Notes: generated from the letters alone by a model not told the origin. Numbered from the stretch's first letter, positions 54,748 to 63,549 are shown. The stretch is DNA of 64,000 nucleotides from Bacteroidia bacterium (GCA_022072225.1 JAJVIC010000009.1:651746-715745); one strand, 5' to 3'. Numbers and translations: made by a program.

Positions 54748-57168
54748 TTAATTGGTAATTTGTTTAATAATATCTTCTTGCCAGTTCAACCATTTTTTTG
54801 AATAAAAGTAGTTATCAATCATTTTTCGATATTCATTTTTTGCATAGAAATATTTTAGTGTTTCAATTGCGGGTGATGCCAAACGGTTGTTGCTGCTAAA
54901 GGCGGCATCTAATGTATTTGCCAGAGTTGTTTCATCAAAGTAGTCCAGTTTTTTTAGCGATGAAAAAGCATTCTGGCGAGTCATAAATTCATAGGAGTTG
55001 GAACTGAATGCAACCAATTTATCCAATGCTGCTTTATCGGTTTTTGAAGAAAATTCCAACCATTTTACCATCACATTTCTTCCTCTTGTTCCTTCAACTG
55101 CTTTTGTTTTTTCTAAGTAAGATGCTGTTTTTTCAGGATACTGAATACAAAGTTTCTCCAATGCCAGCGTAATGGTTTCGTAAGAAGCATCGGCAAGTAA
55201 ATTTTCAAACTCTGCAAGTAATTCAGCTGGAATATTTTTTACGTGTGTAATAACTGCTTTGCGCACCTGAGCATCTTTATCATTAATGGCTTTTGCAATC
55301 AGTTCATGGCTTTTGCTGTCTTTTTCATTCGTCAACTGATACACCACTTCTGATTTTATTCCGTGGAATTTCTCGTTGTTGAATACATTAATCAGTATGT
55401 CCTGTTTTAGTTCAAGTTCGGTGTTGCGCAGAGCAAGTAAAGCATCGTAGCGGTCAATCATGTTGGGTGCTTTAAGCGCCTGAATTTTCAACATATCCAG
55501 TGTTTTTTTAAATTCCAAGGACTTCATCACTTCGCTATTGGGGTCAAACAACACAAAGCTTATTTTTTTGCCCAATATATTTTCCACTTTCACTTCGTGG
55601 TGCTGGTTTTCTATCCATGCGGTTTTGCTGTCTTTGGTTCCATCGGTATAATGTACTTCAAAAGCAATCGGCATCTTGAAGAGGCCCACCACATCGCTCA
55701 GCTCATGCTCCTGCGAAACCGAGAACACGGTTTGTTGTTTTCCGTTTTCGCTTTCCTCACGATACGTAACAACATAGTGCGGCTCGCCACCTCTGTAAAT
55801 CCATTCTTCCCAAAACCAGTCCAGCGATTTACCCAGCGTTTCATGAAAAGCAACAAGCAAATCTTCTGAATCAACATTCTGGTATTTATGTTTTTCTAAA
55901 TAGTGTTTAATGGATCTGTTAAACGCCTCGCGGCTGGTAACATACTTCAGCATTTGCAGAACCAGAGAGCCTTTCGGGTAATGGCGTACCGAACCGGCTT
56001 CGCTGTGAGCAACCGGTTTTTTATCCTGCCTGGATGCATCCAGTGCTTTATTTACAGCCTCTCTGCGTGCCCAGTCAAAATGGTCCTGCCCGAAAACTTC
56101 GCGTTCATAAGTAAGGTTATAATGCGTTGCAAAACTTTCCTGCAGCCAGTGATGCGTAGCGCTGCGTGCTGTTACCAAATCGCCAAACCACTGGTGCGCC
56201 AACTCGTGTGCATTAACCGCAACATAATTGCGGTCTAAGTAGGAACGCTCATCCACCAAGAAAAAGTCACCGAATAGGGTAGCGGTAGTGTTTTCCATAG
56301 CGCCATACATAAAATCCTGCACAGGTATTTGTGAATATGATTCCCATCCGTAGGGTACACCAATTTCTTTTTCGAAAAAGTCGAACATCTCTACCGAGTA
56401 ACGATAAGTAGGTTCGATGAGGTTCTTATACTCGGGGTAATACCAAAGGTGGATGGGAATTCCGGTAGCAGATTTCCGTTCTTCTATTTCATACTTGCCA
56501 ATACCCAGCATAATCAAATAGGTTGTATGAGGTTTTTGCATTTTATAATGCCAGGTCTTGGTTCCGTTCCCGTTGTCTTTTTCTTTCAATTTGGTTCCGT
56601 TCGAAAGTACTTTGTATTCTTTATCAAAGGTTACAATTACTTCGGTGGTGAGTTTGTCGTTCTGCTCATCATAGCAGGGAATCCAGTGGCGGTTATCTGT
56701 TCCTTGTCCTTGTGTCCATATTTGTTTGCGGCTTAAATTATTCGGGTCGTTCCAGCCTATGAAGTAAATTCCTTTGCGTGGTGTAGCTTCATACTCCATT
56801 ACAAGATCGTGTGTTTGTTCCCAATGTAAAGTAGAGCCGGGATAAATAATAATTCCGTTGTTATCGGTTCTGTACTTTGTGATTACACCATCTAATTTCA
56901 CATCTTTAAAGGTTATGCCGGGAGCATCTAAAAAAATAGAGTCCACTTCGTGCTGAAGAACAAGGAAGGTGTGGGTTACTTTTCCTTTTACCAATCCCTT
57001 TTGCGGTTCAAAATCAAGTTCAAGTTTCAGATGCTGCATATCAACGCTGTGTTCGCGCGGAGTAAGTGCTTTATCGGCAATATAGCTGCGGGTAGCTACT
57101 TGTGCAGTGGAATCGAAAATCGAAAATAGGAGATGGAAAATAGAAAATAGAACAACCTGTTTTTTCAT
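54748..57168 (-). CDS. M1-family aminopeptidase with HEAT-like tail
   Basis: An 806-residue exported zinc metallopeptidase. GAMEN is near 287, HELAHQWFGD near 321 followed by the third zinc ligand in LQESFATH, so the M1 catalytic set is complete. An M1 N-terminal beta domain (about 25-240) precedes it. The last 250 residues are helical with HEAT-like repeats (DAQVRKAVITHVK). It trims N-terminal residues from peptides outside the cytoplasm. The signal peptide is odd: its hydrophobic core (LLFSIFHLLFSIFDS) is coded by six heptamer repeats (57114-57155). Confidence 0.92.
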   Translation of the reverse strand: MKKQVVLFSIFHLLFSIFDSTAQVATRSYIADKALTPREHSVDMQHLKLELDFEPQKGLVKGKVTHTFLVLQHEVDSIFLDAPGITFKDVKLDGVITKYRTDNNGIIIYPGSTLHWEQTHDLVMEYEATPRKGIYFIGWNDPNNLSRKQIWTQGQGTDNRHWIPCYDEQNDKLTTEVIVTFDKEYKVLSNGTKLKEKDNGNGTKTWHYKMQKPHTTYLIMLGIGKYEIEERKSATGIPIHLWYYPEYKNLIEPTYRYSVEMFDFFEKEIGVPYGWESYSQIPVQDFMYGAMENTTATLFGDFFLVDERSYLDRNYVAVNAHELAHQWFGDLVTARSATHHWLQESFATHYNLTYEREVFGQDHFDWARREAVNKALDASRQDKKPVAHSEAGSVRHYPKGSLVLQMLKYVTSREAFNRSIKHYLEKHKYQNVDSEDLLVAFHETLGKSLDWFWEEWIYRGGEPHYVVTYREESENGKQQTVFSVSQEHELSDVVGLFKMPIAFEVHYTDGTKDSKTAWIENQHHEVKVENILGKKISFVLFDPNSEVMKSLEFKKTLDMLKIQALKAPNMIDRYDALLALRNTELELKQDILINVFNNEKFHGIKSEVVYQLTNEKDSKSHELIAKAINDKDAQVRKAVITHVKNIPAELLAEFENLLADASYETITLALEKLCIQYPEKTASYLEKTKAVEGTRGRNVMVKWLEFSSKTDKAALDKLVAFSSNSYEFMTRQNAFSSLKKLDYFDETTLANTLDAAFSSNNRLASPAIETLKYFYAKNEYRKMIDNYFYSKKWLNWQEDIIKQITN
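57114..57155. repeat. Heptamer tandem repeat in an M1 signal peptide
   Basis: Six units of seven bases, of type CGAAAAT, CGAAAAT, AGGAGAT, GGAAAAT, AGAAAAT, AGAACAA on the plus strand. Read in the coding strand they give a seven-residue period (LFSIFHL, LFSIFDS). Change of one unit would shift the frame only 15 residues after the start. Confidence 0.85.
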
Positions 57169-57208
57169 GTGTAAGTTTTTGAATGTGGGTAAAAGTAAAT
57201 AATGAAAA

Positions 57209-57285
57209 CGTCATTGCGAGGGCTTTTCGCCCGAAGCAATCTTATCATAAATCAGTTTACTAGTATGCTATTGCCCGCAATGACG
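57209..57285. repeat. Intergenic inverted repeat, TCATTGCGAG family
   Basis: CGTCATTGCGAGG at the left and CCCGCAATGACG at the right, with an inner GGGCTTTTCGCCC hairpin. It lies between pcm (stop at 57291) and the M1 gene start on the minus strand. Confidence 0.88.
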
Positions 57286-57290
57286 GCAAA

Positions 57291-57938
57291 CTACTTTCCT
57301 GCCTTGTCTTCCAGCAGCGGTACAAAGCGAAACTCACCGTGTTCTTTTATTTCCATTTCGGTGGGCGATACTTTTCGAATTGTCTTCATCACTTGTTGCG
57401 AACCTTCGCCAACCGGAATAACCAAAATGCCTCCAATTTTAAGTTGCTCAATCAACGCGGGCGGAATAAATGGAGCACCGGCTGTTACAATACATTTGTC
57501 AAAGGGGGCATAACTTGGTAACCCCTGATAACCATCACCATAAAAAGTTTTCACATTGTAACCAAGTTCGGCAAGCAAAGGGCGGGCTGTGTCGTGTAAT
57601 AATTTTTGTCGTTCGATGGAATAAACACGTGCGCCACACTCGGCAAGCACTGAGCTTTGGTAGCCTGAGCCGGTGCCTATTTCGAGCACCTTATCGTTTC
57701 GTTTAAGTTCAAGCAGTTCGGTTTGTCTGGCTACGGTATAAGGTTGCGAAATTGTTTGGCCTGCTCCAATGCGAAAGGCTTTATCTTCATAGGCATGTTC
57801 TTCAAAAGCCTTGTCAAGAAAAAGGTGACGGGGTATTTTTTCAATAGCATCCAGAACTGCAGTGTTTTTTATTCCTTTCAGAATTAAAACTCTCCGCAAC
57901 TGTTTGCGCATTCCTTTGTGACGAAATGTATCAATCAT
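57291..57938 (-). CDS. pcm: Protein-L-isoaspartate O-methyltransferase
   Basis: Pcm methylates L-isoaspartyl residues in damaged proteins so that they can return to aspartate. The protein has motif I VLEIGTGSGYQSSVLAECGA, the pre-motif GQTISQPYTVARQ and the C-terminal AGAPFIPPALIEQLKIGG. The open frame reaches back to an ATG at 57998, but the ATG at 57938 (MIDTFRHKGMRKQL) gives the standard N-terminus and a 215-residue protein. It is divergently arranged to the Gfo/Idh gene. Confidence 0.93.
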   Translation of the reverse strand: MIDTFRHKGMRKQLRRVLILKGIKNTAVLDAIEKIPRHLFLDKAFEEHAYEDKAFRIGAGQTISQPYTVARQTELLELKRNDKVLEIGTGSGYQSSVLAECGARVYSIERQKLLHDTARPLLAELGYNVKTFYGDGYQGLPSYAPFDKCIVTAGAPFIPPALIEQLKIGGILVIPVGEGSQQVMKTIRKVSPTEMEIKEHGEFRFVPLLEDKAGK

Positions 57939-58050
57939 GCAGCAATAGTATGTATTATCTGAAAAATGGAGTTGAAAAGTAGAGATTGTTTTCAACAACC
58001 CTACTTTAAAAAACGGATAATATTAAAACCGGTGCCACTTTCAATTGGGT

Positions 58051-58058
58051 TAATTTTG
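58051..58058 (+). promoter_or_regulatory. Candidate -7 element for the Gfo/Idh gene
   Basis: TAATTTTG matches TAnnTTTG, 10 bases before the ATG at 58069. No clear -33 box. Confidence 0.4.
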
Positions 58059-58068
58059 TCGGACTTCA

Positions 58069-59064
58069 ATGGAGAAAAAACTGAAAATAGGGGTTTTAGG
58101 CGCAGGTCATCTGGGGATGATTCATCTTAAGCTGCTGAAAGAAATTCCTGCTTACACCGTTTTAGGTTTCTATGATCCTGATTTGGAGCGCAGTGTTAAA
58201 GCTCAGGAAACCCATTCGGTAAATAGTTTTAAATCCATGAAAGAGTTGATGGAGCATTGCGATGTGATAGACATTGTAACGCCTACGGTTACCCATTACG
58301 ATTGTGCGGCAATGGCACTGCGAAGGTCGAAACATGTTTTTATTGAGAAGCCCATAACCAACACGCTTGGCGAAGCCCGCAGACTTGCCAACCTTGCCCG
58401 CGAAGCAGGAACAGTGGTTCAGATAGGACATGTGGAGCGTTTTAATCCTGCCTTTATGGCTGCCAAACCTTATTGCGGACAGCCCATGTTTATTGAGGCG
58501 CACCGCCTGGCGCAGTTTAATCCGCGCGGAACGGATGTTCCAGTAGTGCTTGACCTGATGATTCACGATATAGATATTGTGTTGAACATTGTTCAGGCAA
58601 ACATAAGGCGTATCAGTGCCAGCGGAGTTGCTGTTGTAAGCGATTCGCCCGATATTGCCAACGCACGTATTGAATTTGACAACGGTTGTGTAGCCAACTT
58701 AACGGCCAGCCGTATTTCCATGAAACAGATGCGTAAAACCCGCATTTTTCAGAGAGATGCTTACATAGCCATTGATTTTCTGAAAAAGAAAACCGACATC
58801 ATTCGTCTTGCGCCTATTGAAGGAGAACCCAACCCCGATACCATGTTTATTGACTTAGGTGTTGGAAAAGGAAAAAAAGCAATTACATTTGAGGCCCCGG
58901 AAGTGCCCGACACCAACGCAATAAAAATGGAATTAGAAACATTTGCAGACGCCATTAACTACAATAAAACCCCAGTGGTTACTATTGATGATAGCTACAA
59001 AGCATTGGAAGTTGCCTACCGGATTATTGATAAGTTTCACATCAGCAGCACGTTATTGAAATAA
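58069..59064 (+). CDS. Gfo/Idh/MocA-family oxidoreductase
   Basis: A 331-residue NAD(P)-dependent oxidoreductase. The N-terminal Rossmann domain has GVLGAGHLGMIHL near residue 8, and the catalytic EKPI is near 97. The C-terminal domain contains GHVERFNPAF and LDLMIHDIDIVLNI, where His/Lys act on a sugar or cyclitol. Many Bacteroidota have a conserved member with this N-terminus near envelope genes, as here; the substrate is unknown. It is followed by a lipoprotein and a sugar transferase, so a surface-sugar context is likely. Confidence 0.88.
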   Translation: MEKKLKIGVLGAGHLGMIHLKLLKEIPAYTVLGFYDPDLERSVKAQETHSVNSFKSMKELMEHCDVIDIVTPTVTHYDCAAMALRRSKHVFIEKPITNTLGEARRLANLAREAGTVVQIGHVERFNPAFMAAKPYCGQPMFIEAHRLAQFNPRGTDVPVVLDLMIHDIDIVLNIVQANIRRISASGVAVVSDSPDIANARIEFDNGCVANLTASRISMKQMRKTRIFQRDAYIAIDFLKKKTDIIRLAPIEGEPNPDTMFIDLGVGKGKKAITFEAPEVPDTNAIKMELETFADAINYNKTPVVTIDDSYKALEVAYRIIDKFHISSTLLK

Positions 59065-59082
59065 TTCTACTCTGAAATTAAT

Positions 59083-59159
59083 CGTCATGTTAAACTTGTT
59101 TCAGCAGCTTAAATAAGGGCACTGAAACATACCGATGCTTATCGGTATCAGGGTGACGA
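59083..59159. repeat. Diverged intergenic repeat, GTTTCAG family
   Basis: CGTCATGTTAAACTTGTTTCAG at the left with CAGGGTGACG at the right, and an inner palindrome ACCGATGCTTATCGGT. A second repeat core appears to have entered the older GTTTCAG element. Confidence 0.7.
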
Positions 59160-59181
59160 AATTTGTCTAAACAGTTGTAAA

Positions 59182-60057
59182 GTGAATTATTTTAAGTTTT
59201 TATTCAGTTCTCTTTTTCTTTTTCCGGTGGTTGCTTTGCTTCCTTCGTGTGAAGTAATTAACCCTGATGAAGGAATTCCTTCGTACATTCAGATTGATAC
59301 CATTGAATTTTCAACCAATTATCTGGTAGAAGGTACAGCTTCGCATAAAATTACCGATGTCTGGGTTTATGTAGATGATGAACTGGTAGGAACGTATGAA
59401 TTACCCGCTACTGTTCCGGTGTTGAAAAGCGGCAGCCATAAAATTACTGTAAATGCAGGTATAAAAATGAACGGAATTGCTGCCACACGCATTCCGTATC
59501 CTTTTTATAAGCCATACGAACTAACTACTGAGCTTTTTGCAGACAGCATTATTAAGCTGGAACCCGAAGTAGCGTATTACTCATCTACCAATTTTGTATG
59601 GATGGAAGATTTTGAAAGTCCCGGATACACGCTGGAGGTAACTTCCATAAGCGATACTTCATTAAACCGAATCAATGCTACGACCGATGTTTTTGAGGGC
59701 AGCAGCTCCGGATTGTTTGCCATGCGCAACCCGCCTCACATTTTGTTTGAGTGCAAAACCATTAACGAATATGTGTTGCCCAAAGGCGGTACTCCTGTTT
59801 TTCTGGAACTGAATTACAAATGCAACAATACATTTCGCATCGGCATTTTTGCAAACGAATCGGGTTTAAGTACACAGGTTCCGCAAACCATTTTAATTAA
59901 CAAGAGCGAGAACTGGAACAAAATATATGTGAACCTTACCAACGAAGTCAGTTTGTTTGTGAATGCCGTTAACTATAATGTGTATTTCGGGGTGATACCC
60001 GATGAGGGCGTACCCGAACCGATGGTGTATATTGATAATATTAAGTTGATTTATTGA
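59182..60057 (+). CDS. Predicted lipoprotein of unknown function
   Basis: A 291-residue protein starting with GTG at 59182. Residues 1-22 are a lipoprotein signal with lipobox LLPSC (Cys23). The early part is beta-rich with VWVYVDDELVGTYELPATVPVLKSGSHKITV, similar in style to PEGA-like surface domains; the rest contains MEDFES and a jelly-roll-like C-terminal part ending PMVYIDNIKLIY. No named family recognised. It stands between the Gfo/Idh gene and a sugar transferase on one strand and may be part of that unit. Confidence 0.75.
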   Translation: MNYFKFLFSSLFLFPVVALLPSCEVINPDEGIPSYIQIDTIEFSTNYLVEGTASHKITDVWVYVDDELVGTYELPATVPVLKSGSHKITVNAGIKMNGIAATRIPYPFYKPYELTTELFADSIIKLEPEVAYYSSTNFVWMEDFESPGYTLEVTSISDTSLNRINATTDVFEGSSSGLFAMRNPPHILFECKTINEYVLPKGGTPVFLELNYKCNNTFRIGIFANESGLSTQVPQTILINKSENWNKIYVNLTNEVSLFVNAVNYNVYFGVIPDEGVPEPMVYIDNIKLIY

Positions 60058-60059
60058 AG

Positions 60060-60150
60060 AATGAATATGGAACAAGGATTAAGGATTTTAGAATGCACAA
60101 GTGCAGGACTTCAAAAATCAGCATTCGTTAATCCTTGTTCATTATTCAAT
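60060..60150. repeat. Intergenic inverted repeat, GAACAAGGATTAA family
   Basis: Left arm (60060-60082) and right arm (60128-60150) pair over most of 23 bases; GAACAAGGATTAA and TTAATCCTTGTTC are perfect. It fills the gap between the lipoprotein and the sugar-transferase gene. Confidence 0.85.
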
Positions 60151-60156
60151 TGAGCT

Positions 60157-61575
60157 ATGAATAAAAAACTCCAAACCCTCAAATACCTCTTCTTCGACCT
60201 GTTGTCGGCAGCGGCAGCGTGGAGCTTGTTTTTTGTTTTCCGTAAAACATATATTGAGTCTACCAAGTTTGGCGAAAAAATACCGGTTGAGTTTGATGAT
60301 AAATTTTTTACCGGGCTTGCGCTGGTTCCTTTGTTCTGGTTTACGCTGTATGCTATTCAGGGAACCTACTCTGATATTTACAGAAAGTCGAGGCTGAAAG
60401 AGTTGGGGCAAACTTTACTGACTACGTTGATTGGGGTAATTATTATTTTCTTCGCCTTAATACTTGATGACGAAATAAATACTTACAAAAGCTATTACCA
60501 GAGTTTTGTTGCGCTGTTTGGGTTACACTTTTTTCTTACGTATTTCTTTCGTGTAATACTTACCACACGCACAGCTCACCGTATTCATAACCGTGTTATC
60601 GGTTTCCCTACTTTGCTGATTGGAAGTAATGAAAAAGCCTTGCAGCTTTTTAATGAGTTGGAAAGTCAACGCATTTCAACCGGAAATAAGTTTGTAGGGT
60701 TTATCCATGCCAACGGAAATAAAACGGGCTATATGCTGGACGATAAACTTCCTCATCTTGGCGGTGCTGCCGATATAAAAAGCATTATTGAAAAATACAA
60801 TTTGGAAGAGGCTATAATTGCCCTGGAATCATCGGAGCACAATAAAATTCAGGGCATTATTAATGAGTTTGAAGAAAGTAAAGTGATTCTGAAAATTATT
60901 CCCGATATGTATGATATTCTTTCGGGTTCGGTGAAGATGAACACCATTTACGGCACTCCGCTTATTCAGATAACGCAAGACATTATGCCTGCATGGCAAA
61001 AGAGTTTGAAGCGTATTGGCGATATAGTGGTTTCGTTGGTTGTGTTAGTGGTTTTCTTTCCTGTTTATGTTATTACCGCGCTGATAGTAAAACTTACTTC
61101 GCCCGGCCCGGTGTTTTACAGCCATGAGCGTATAGGGCTGCACGGCAAACCTTTTACGATGTATAAGTTCCGCAGCATGGTACAGAATGCCGAAAACGGA
61201 AAGCCGCAGCTGAGCCGCGACAACGATCCGCGCATAACTAAATTCGGAAAGTTTATGCGCAAAACACGGCTGGACGAAATTCCGCAGTTTTATAATGTAT
61301 TGATAGGCGATATGAGCCTTGTTGGTCCGCGCCCCGAGCGCAAATATTTTATTGATCAGATAGTGGCTGTAGCCCCGCACTACAAACACCTGCATAAAGT
61401 TCGCCCGGGAATTACCTCGTGGGGAATGGTAAAGTTCGGTTATGCCGAAAACGTAGAGCAAATGCTGGAGCGCATGAAATACGATTTGATTTATATCGAG
61501 AACATGACGCTGGCGGTGGACTTCAAGATTTTGATTTATACGGTGCTGACGGTTGTGAGGGGGAAGGGGAAGTAA
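60157..61575 (+). CDS. Undecaprenyl-phosphate sugar transferase (WcaJ-like)
   Basis: A 472-residue polyisoprenyl-phosphate hexose-1-phosphate transferase that starts exopolysaccharide repeat assembly by loading a sugar phosphate on undecaprenyl phosphate. The N-terminal half has about four to five membrane segments and a CoA-binding-like domain (LLIGSNEKALQLFNEL). The C-terminal catalytic part has one membrane segment, then PVFYSHERIG, FTMYKFRSM and RKTRLDEIPQFYNVLIGDMSLVGPRPE, all family motifs. Its stop TAA is inside the first unit of a minisatellite. Confidence 0.93.
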   Translation: MNKKLQTLKYLFFDLLSAAAAWSLFFVFRKTYIESTKFGEKIPVEFDDKFFTGLALVPLFWFTLYAIQGTYSDIYRKSRLKELGQTLLTTLIGVIIIFFALILDDEINTYKSYYQSFVALFGLHFFLTYFFRVILTTRTAHRIHNRVIGFPTLLIGSNEKALQLFNELESQRISTGNKFVGFIHANGNKTGYMLDDKLPHLGGAADIKSIIEKYNLEEAIIALESSEHNKIQGIINEFEESKVILKIIPDMYDILSGSVKMNTIYGTPLIQITQDIMPAWQKSLKRIGDIVVSLVVLVVFFPVYVITALIVKLTSPGPVFYSHERIGLHGKPFTMYKFRSMVQNAENGKPQLSRDNDPRITKFGKFMRKTRLDEIPQFYNVLIGDMSLVGPRPERKYFIDQIVAVAPHYKHLHKVRPGITSWGMVKFGYAENVEQMLERMKYDLIYIENMTLAVDFKILIYTVLTVVRGKGK

Positions 61576-61949
61576 CAACCTCATCCAATCTGGTAATAAC
61601 TACTAAACCTCCGGTAACAGAAACAACAGTTCCTGTTATAACTTTTAAAGCTTCGGTTACAACTACTAAACCTCCGGTAACAACTTTTAGGTTAGAAGTT
61701 ATAACTACTAAGTTAGAAGTTGTAACTTCTAAGCAAGAAGTTATAACTACTCGTTTTTGGGTAGATAGTGGAAGGTATTAAGTTGTTACTACTAAGTGAA
61801 AAGTTGTTACTACTAAGTTAGTGGTTGTTACCAGAGGTTTAGTAGTTGTTACTACTAACTAAGAAGTTGTAACTTTAAGATTAGAAGTTACAACTTTAAG
61901 GTTAGAAGTTGCAACTTCTTGTTAAGAAGTTATAACTTCTTGAGTTCAT
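61572..61949. repeat. 21-bp minisatellite, 18 phased units
   Basis: Units start at 61572, 61593, 61614 and every 21 bases to 61929; all but the first few fit GTTRYAACTWCTAA plus a variable seven-base tail. The array starts at the stop codon of the sugar-transferase gene and ends at the stop of the convergent gene at 61946, so it fills the whole 370-base gap and little else is there. Many units carry the palindrome AGAAGTTATAACTTCT or near variants. No spacers, so it is not CRISPR. An open frame of 120 codons exists through part of it but has no other gene-like features. Confidence 0.93.
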
Positions 61950-62566
61950 CTTATTAACTCCAGCGAGCCCGTAAGAATATTATTCTCGGTGGTTAGGGTT
62001 GAGTAATTGATGTAGTAGAGGTAGAAGCCGGTAGGCATATTTGTGTTTTGATAAGTGCCATCCCAGCCCTGAAAATAAAGGTGGTCACCTTTTTTCTCTT
62101 CATATAATAAGATACCTTCTGTATCTCTGATTTGAAGAGCATAATTGTAAACATGAAGATTTGGAACAGGTTTGAAAAAATCATTATGGTTGTCGCTGGC
62201 TGGACTAAATGAATTAGGTACATACATCTCAGCCGTAGGAGGAAAACTTGGCGGAGGACACGTGTCAATAAAAAAAGTCATTATTAAATTTTGAAAAGAA
62301 AGCTGATATTGTCCTGGTTGGGAGATTTTGTAAAAGGTAGAAGTATCACCGCTTGGGAGCCACACGTGAGGTGTGTTCTGCACCATATTACTTACATCAA
62401 TAATAAGGTATGAATAGGGATAGATACAATATGATGTGTTAAATTGATTGGCTTTGTAAACAAAATAAGTTGAGTCGGGAATTTCAATTGCATTTGGCCC
62501 AAATTCATTTTTTTCGCAAGCGCAAAAGAATAGAAGAAGTAATGAGATTGAACAGATGTTTTTCAT
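61946..62566 (-). CDS. Short exported protein with T9SS type B domain
   Basis: A 206-residue protein. Residues 1-18 are a signal peptide that ends FFCAC, a weak lipobox with two cysteines. The C-terminal 100 residues are a gliding-motility-associated type B domain: YVPNSFSPASDNHNDFFKP, LQIRDTEGILLYEE, GWDGTYQNTNMPTGFYLYYI and SLELIR at the end. The passenger is only about 85 residues, very short for this class. Its start overlaps the stop of the SprF-family gene by four bases (ATGA), so the two are translationally coupled. Confidence 0.85.
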   Translation of the reverse strand: MKNICSISLLLLFFCACEKNEFGPNAIEIPDSTYFVYKANQFNTSYCIYPYSYLIIDVSNMVQNTPHVWLPSGDTSTFYKISQPGQYQLSFQNLIMTFFIDTCPPPSFPPTAEMYVPNSFSPASDNHNDFFKPVPNLHVYNYALQIRDTEGILLYEEKKGDHLYFQGWDGTYQNTNMPTGFYLYYINYSTLTTENNILTGSLELIR

Positions 62567-63549
62567 TCTGTATCTTGTTCTGAGTTGTTGTCTTCCATAA
62601 CACCTTCGATGGAAGTTTGGTCCTTTTTAAACGAAAACCTGTAGCGCAGCATTACTTCAAAGCTTTGCCCGCTTTGAACAGCACGAAGTTCTTTTTCAGT
62701 AGGAAAGCCCCAGCCAAAAGTAAGGCGGAGATTTTCTTTTAACTGGTATCCGCCATAAAGTATGAACGTATTCAGGTTGCGGTAACTTAGCAATAACAAA
62801 TAATGATTTTTATAAGAAACCGATATAGAAGGTTGAACATAATAAATGTTTGTACGGTTCACTACTATTAATGATGGTGTTAAATAAATCTCAGGCGTGA
62901 TGCGAATATGATAGCCGGCATTGTAATAAAATTGGATAGGTAATTTGCTTACACCCATTATCCCTTGGTCGGGTTGGGTAAGATGCACAGCAGAAAAACC
63001 TAAATACAAATGTTTTCTTGAAAACCATAAACCGGCAGCAAAGTCGGGGAAACCTCTGCTTTGCCTTCCATAAACTTCATTGGTATTGTAAACAAAGCCA
63101 TTTTGCGGGTCAATTTGGTCGCCATAAGTCATGTTGTAAAAGTTCATTATCCGTTGAACATAGCGGGTAGAAATACCAAACCGAAGTTGATTTATTTTCC
63201 TAATTCGGAAAGCAGCCGAGTAATAGAGTTGCAACTCGGTTCTTCTTTCAAAATTATCGCGGTTGTGCTGATATACAAATCCGACAGAATTGTCTTTTTT
63301 ACTACCCATAGCTACATCAAAAGCGCCAAACCAGTTTTGAGGTGAGGTAGTTGGCAATCCCAACCACCTCATTCCATAACCACCCTGCACATTAAACCGC
63401 TCCTCATACCCAGTAAGCGCAGGGTTTTGCCAGAAATTAAAAAGTATGTTGTTTTCAATTCTTCCCGGAACGCTGAAGTGGTTGCGCAGTTCCTGAGCAC
63501 CCGCTGCCAATGAAAAAAGAAGAAAGAAAGCGAGGAGATTTTTTTTCAT
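62563..63549 (-). CDS. PorP/SprF-family type IX secretion membrane protein
   Basis: A 328-residue outer-membrane beta-barrel of the PorP/SprF family, which anchors or helps export T9SS type B cargo. Signs are the signal peptide MKKNLLAFFLLFSLAAGA/QE, the early motif LFNFWQNPALTGYEE (matching the N-P-A-x-x-G of the family), and alternating strands ending FEVMLRYRFSFK. I start it at the second ATG (63549) because the signal peptide is then standard; the frame extends to 63564. Overlap with the short type B protein shows a cargo-partner pair, as with SprF/SprB in Flavobacterium. Confidence 0.9.
   Translation of the reverse strand: MKKNLLAFFLLFSLAAGAQELRNHFSVPGRIENNILFNFWQNPALTGYEERFNVQGGYGMRWLGLPTTSPQNWFGAFDVAMGSKKDNSVGFVYQHNRDNFERRTELQLYYSAAFRIRKINQLRFGISTRYVQRIMNFYNMTYGDQIDPQNGFVYNTNEVYGRQSRGFPDFAAGLWFSRKHLYLGFSAVHLTQPDQGIMGVSKLPIQFYYNAGYHIRITPEIYLTPSLIVVNRTNIYYVQPSISVSYKNHYLLLLSYRNLNTFILYGGYQLKENLRLTFGWGFPTEKELRAVQSGQSFEVMLRYRFSFKKDQTSIEGVMEDNNSEQDTE

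Noticed and set aside
57939-57998. Upstream ATG for pcm
   Set aside because: The extra 20 residues are absent from the usual family start and lie in the divergent promoter region; ATG at 57938 fits better.
61419-61781. Open frame of 120 codons with V-x-T-T-K repeats
   Set aside because: It starts inside the sugar-transferase gene in another frame and runs into the minisatellite; no signal, start context or conserved block supports a protein.
61572-61949. CRISPR array
   Set aside because: Units join directly with no unique spacers, the unit is only 21 bases, and no cas gene is in the window.
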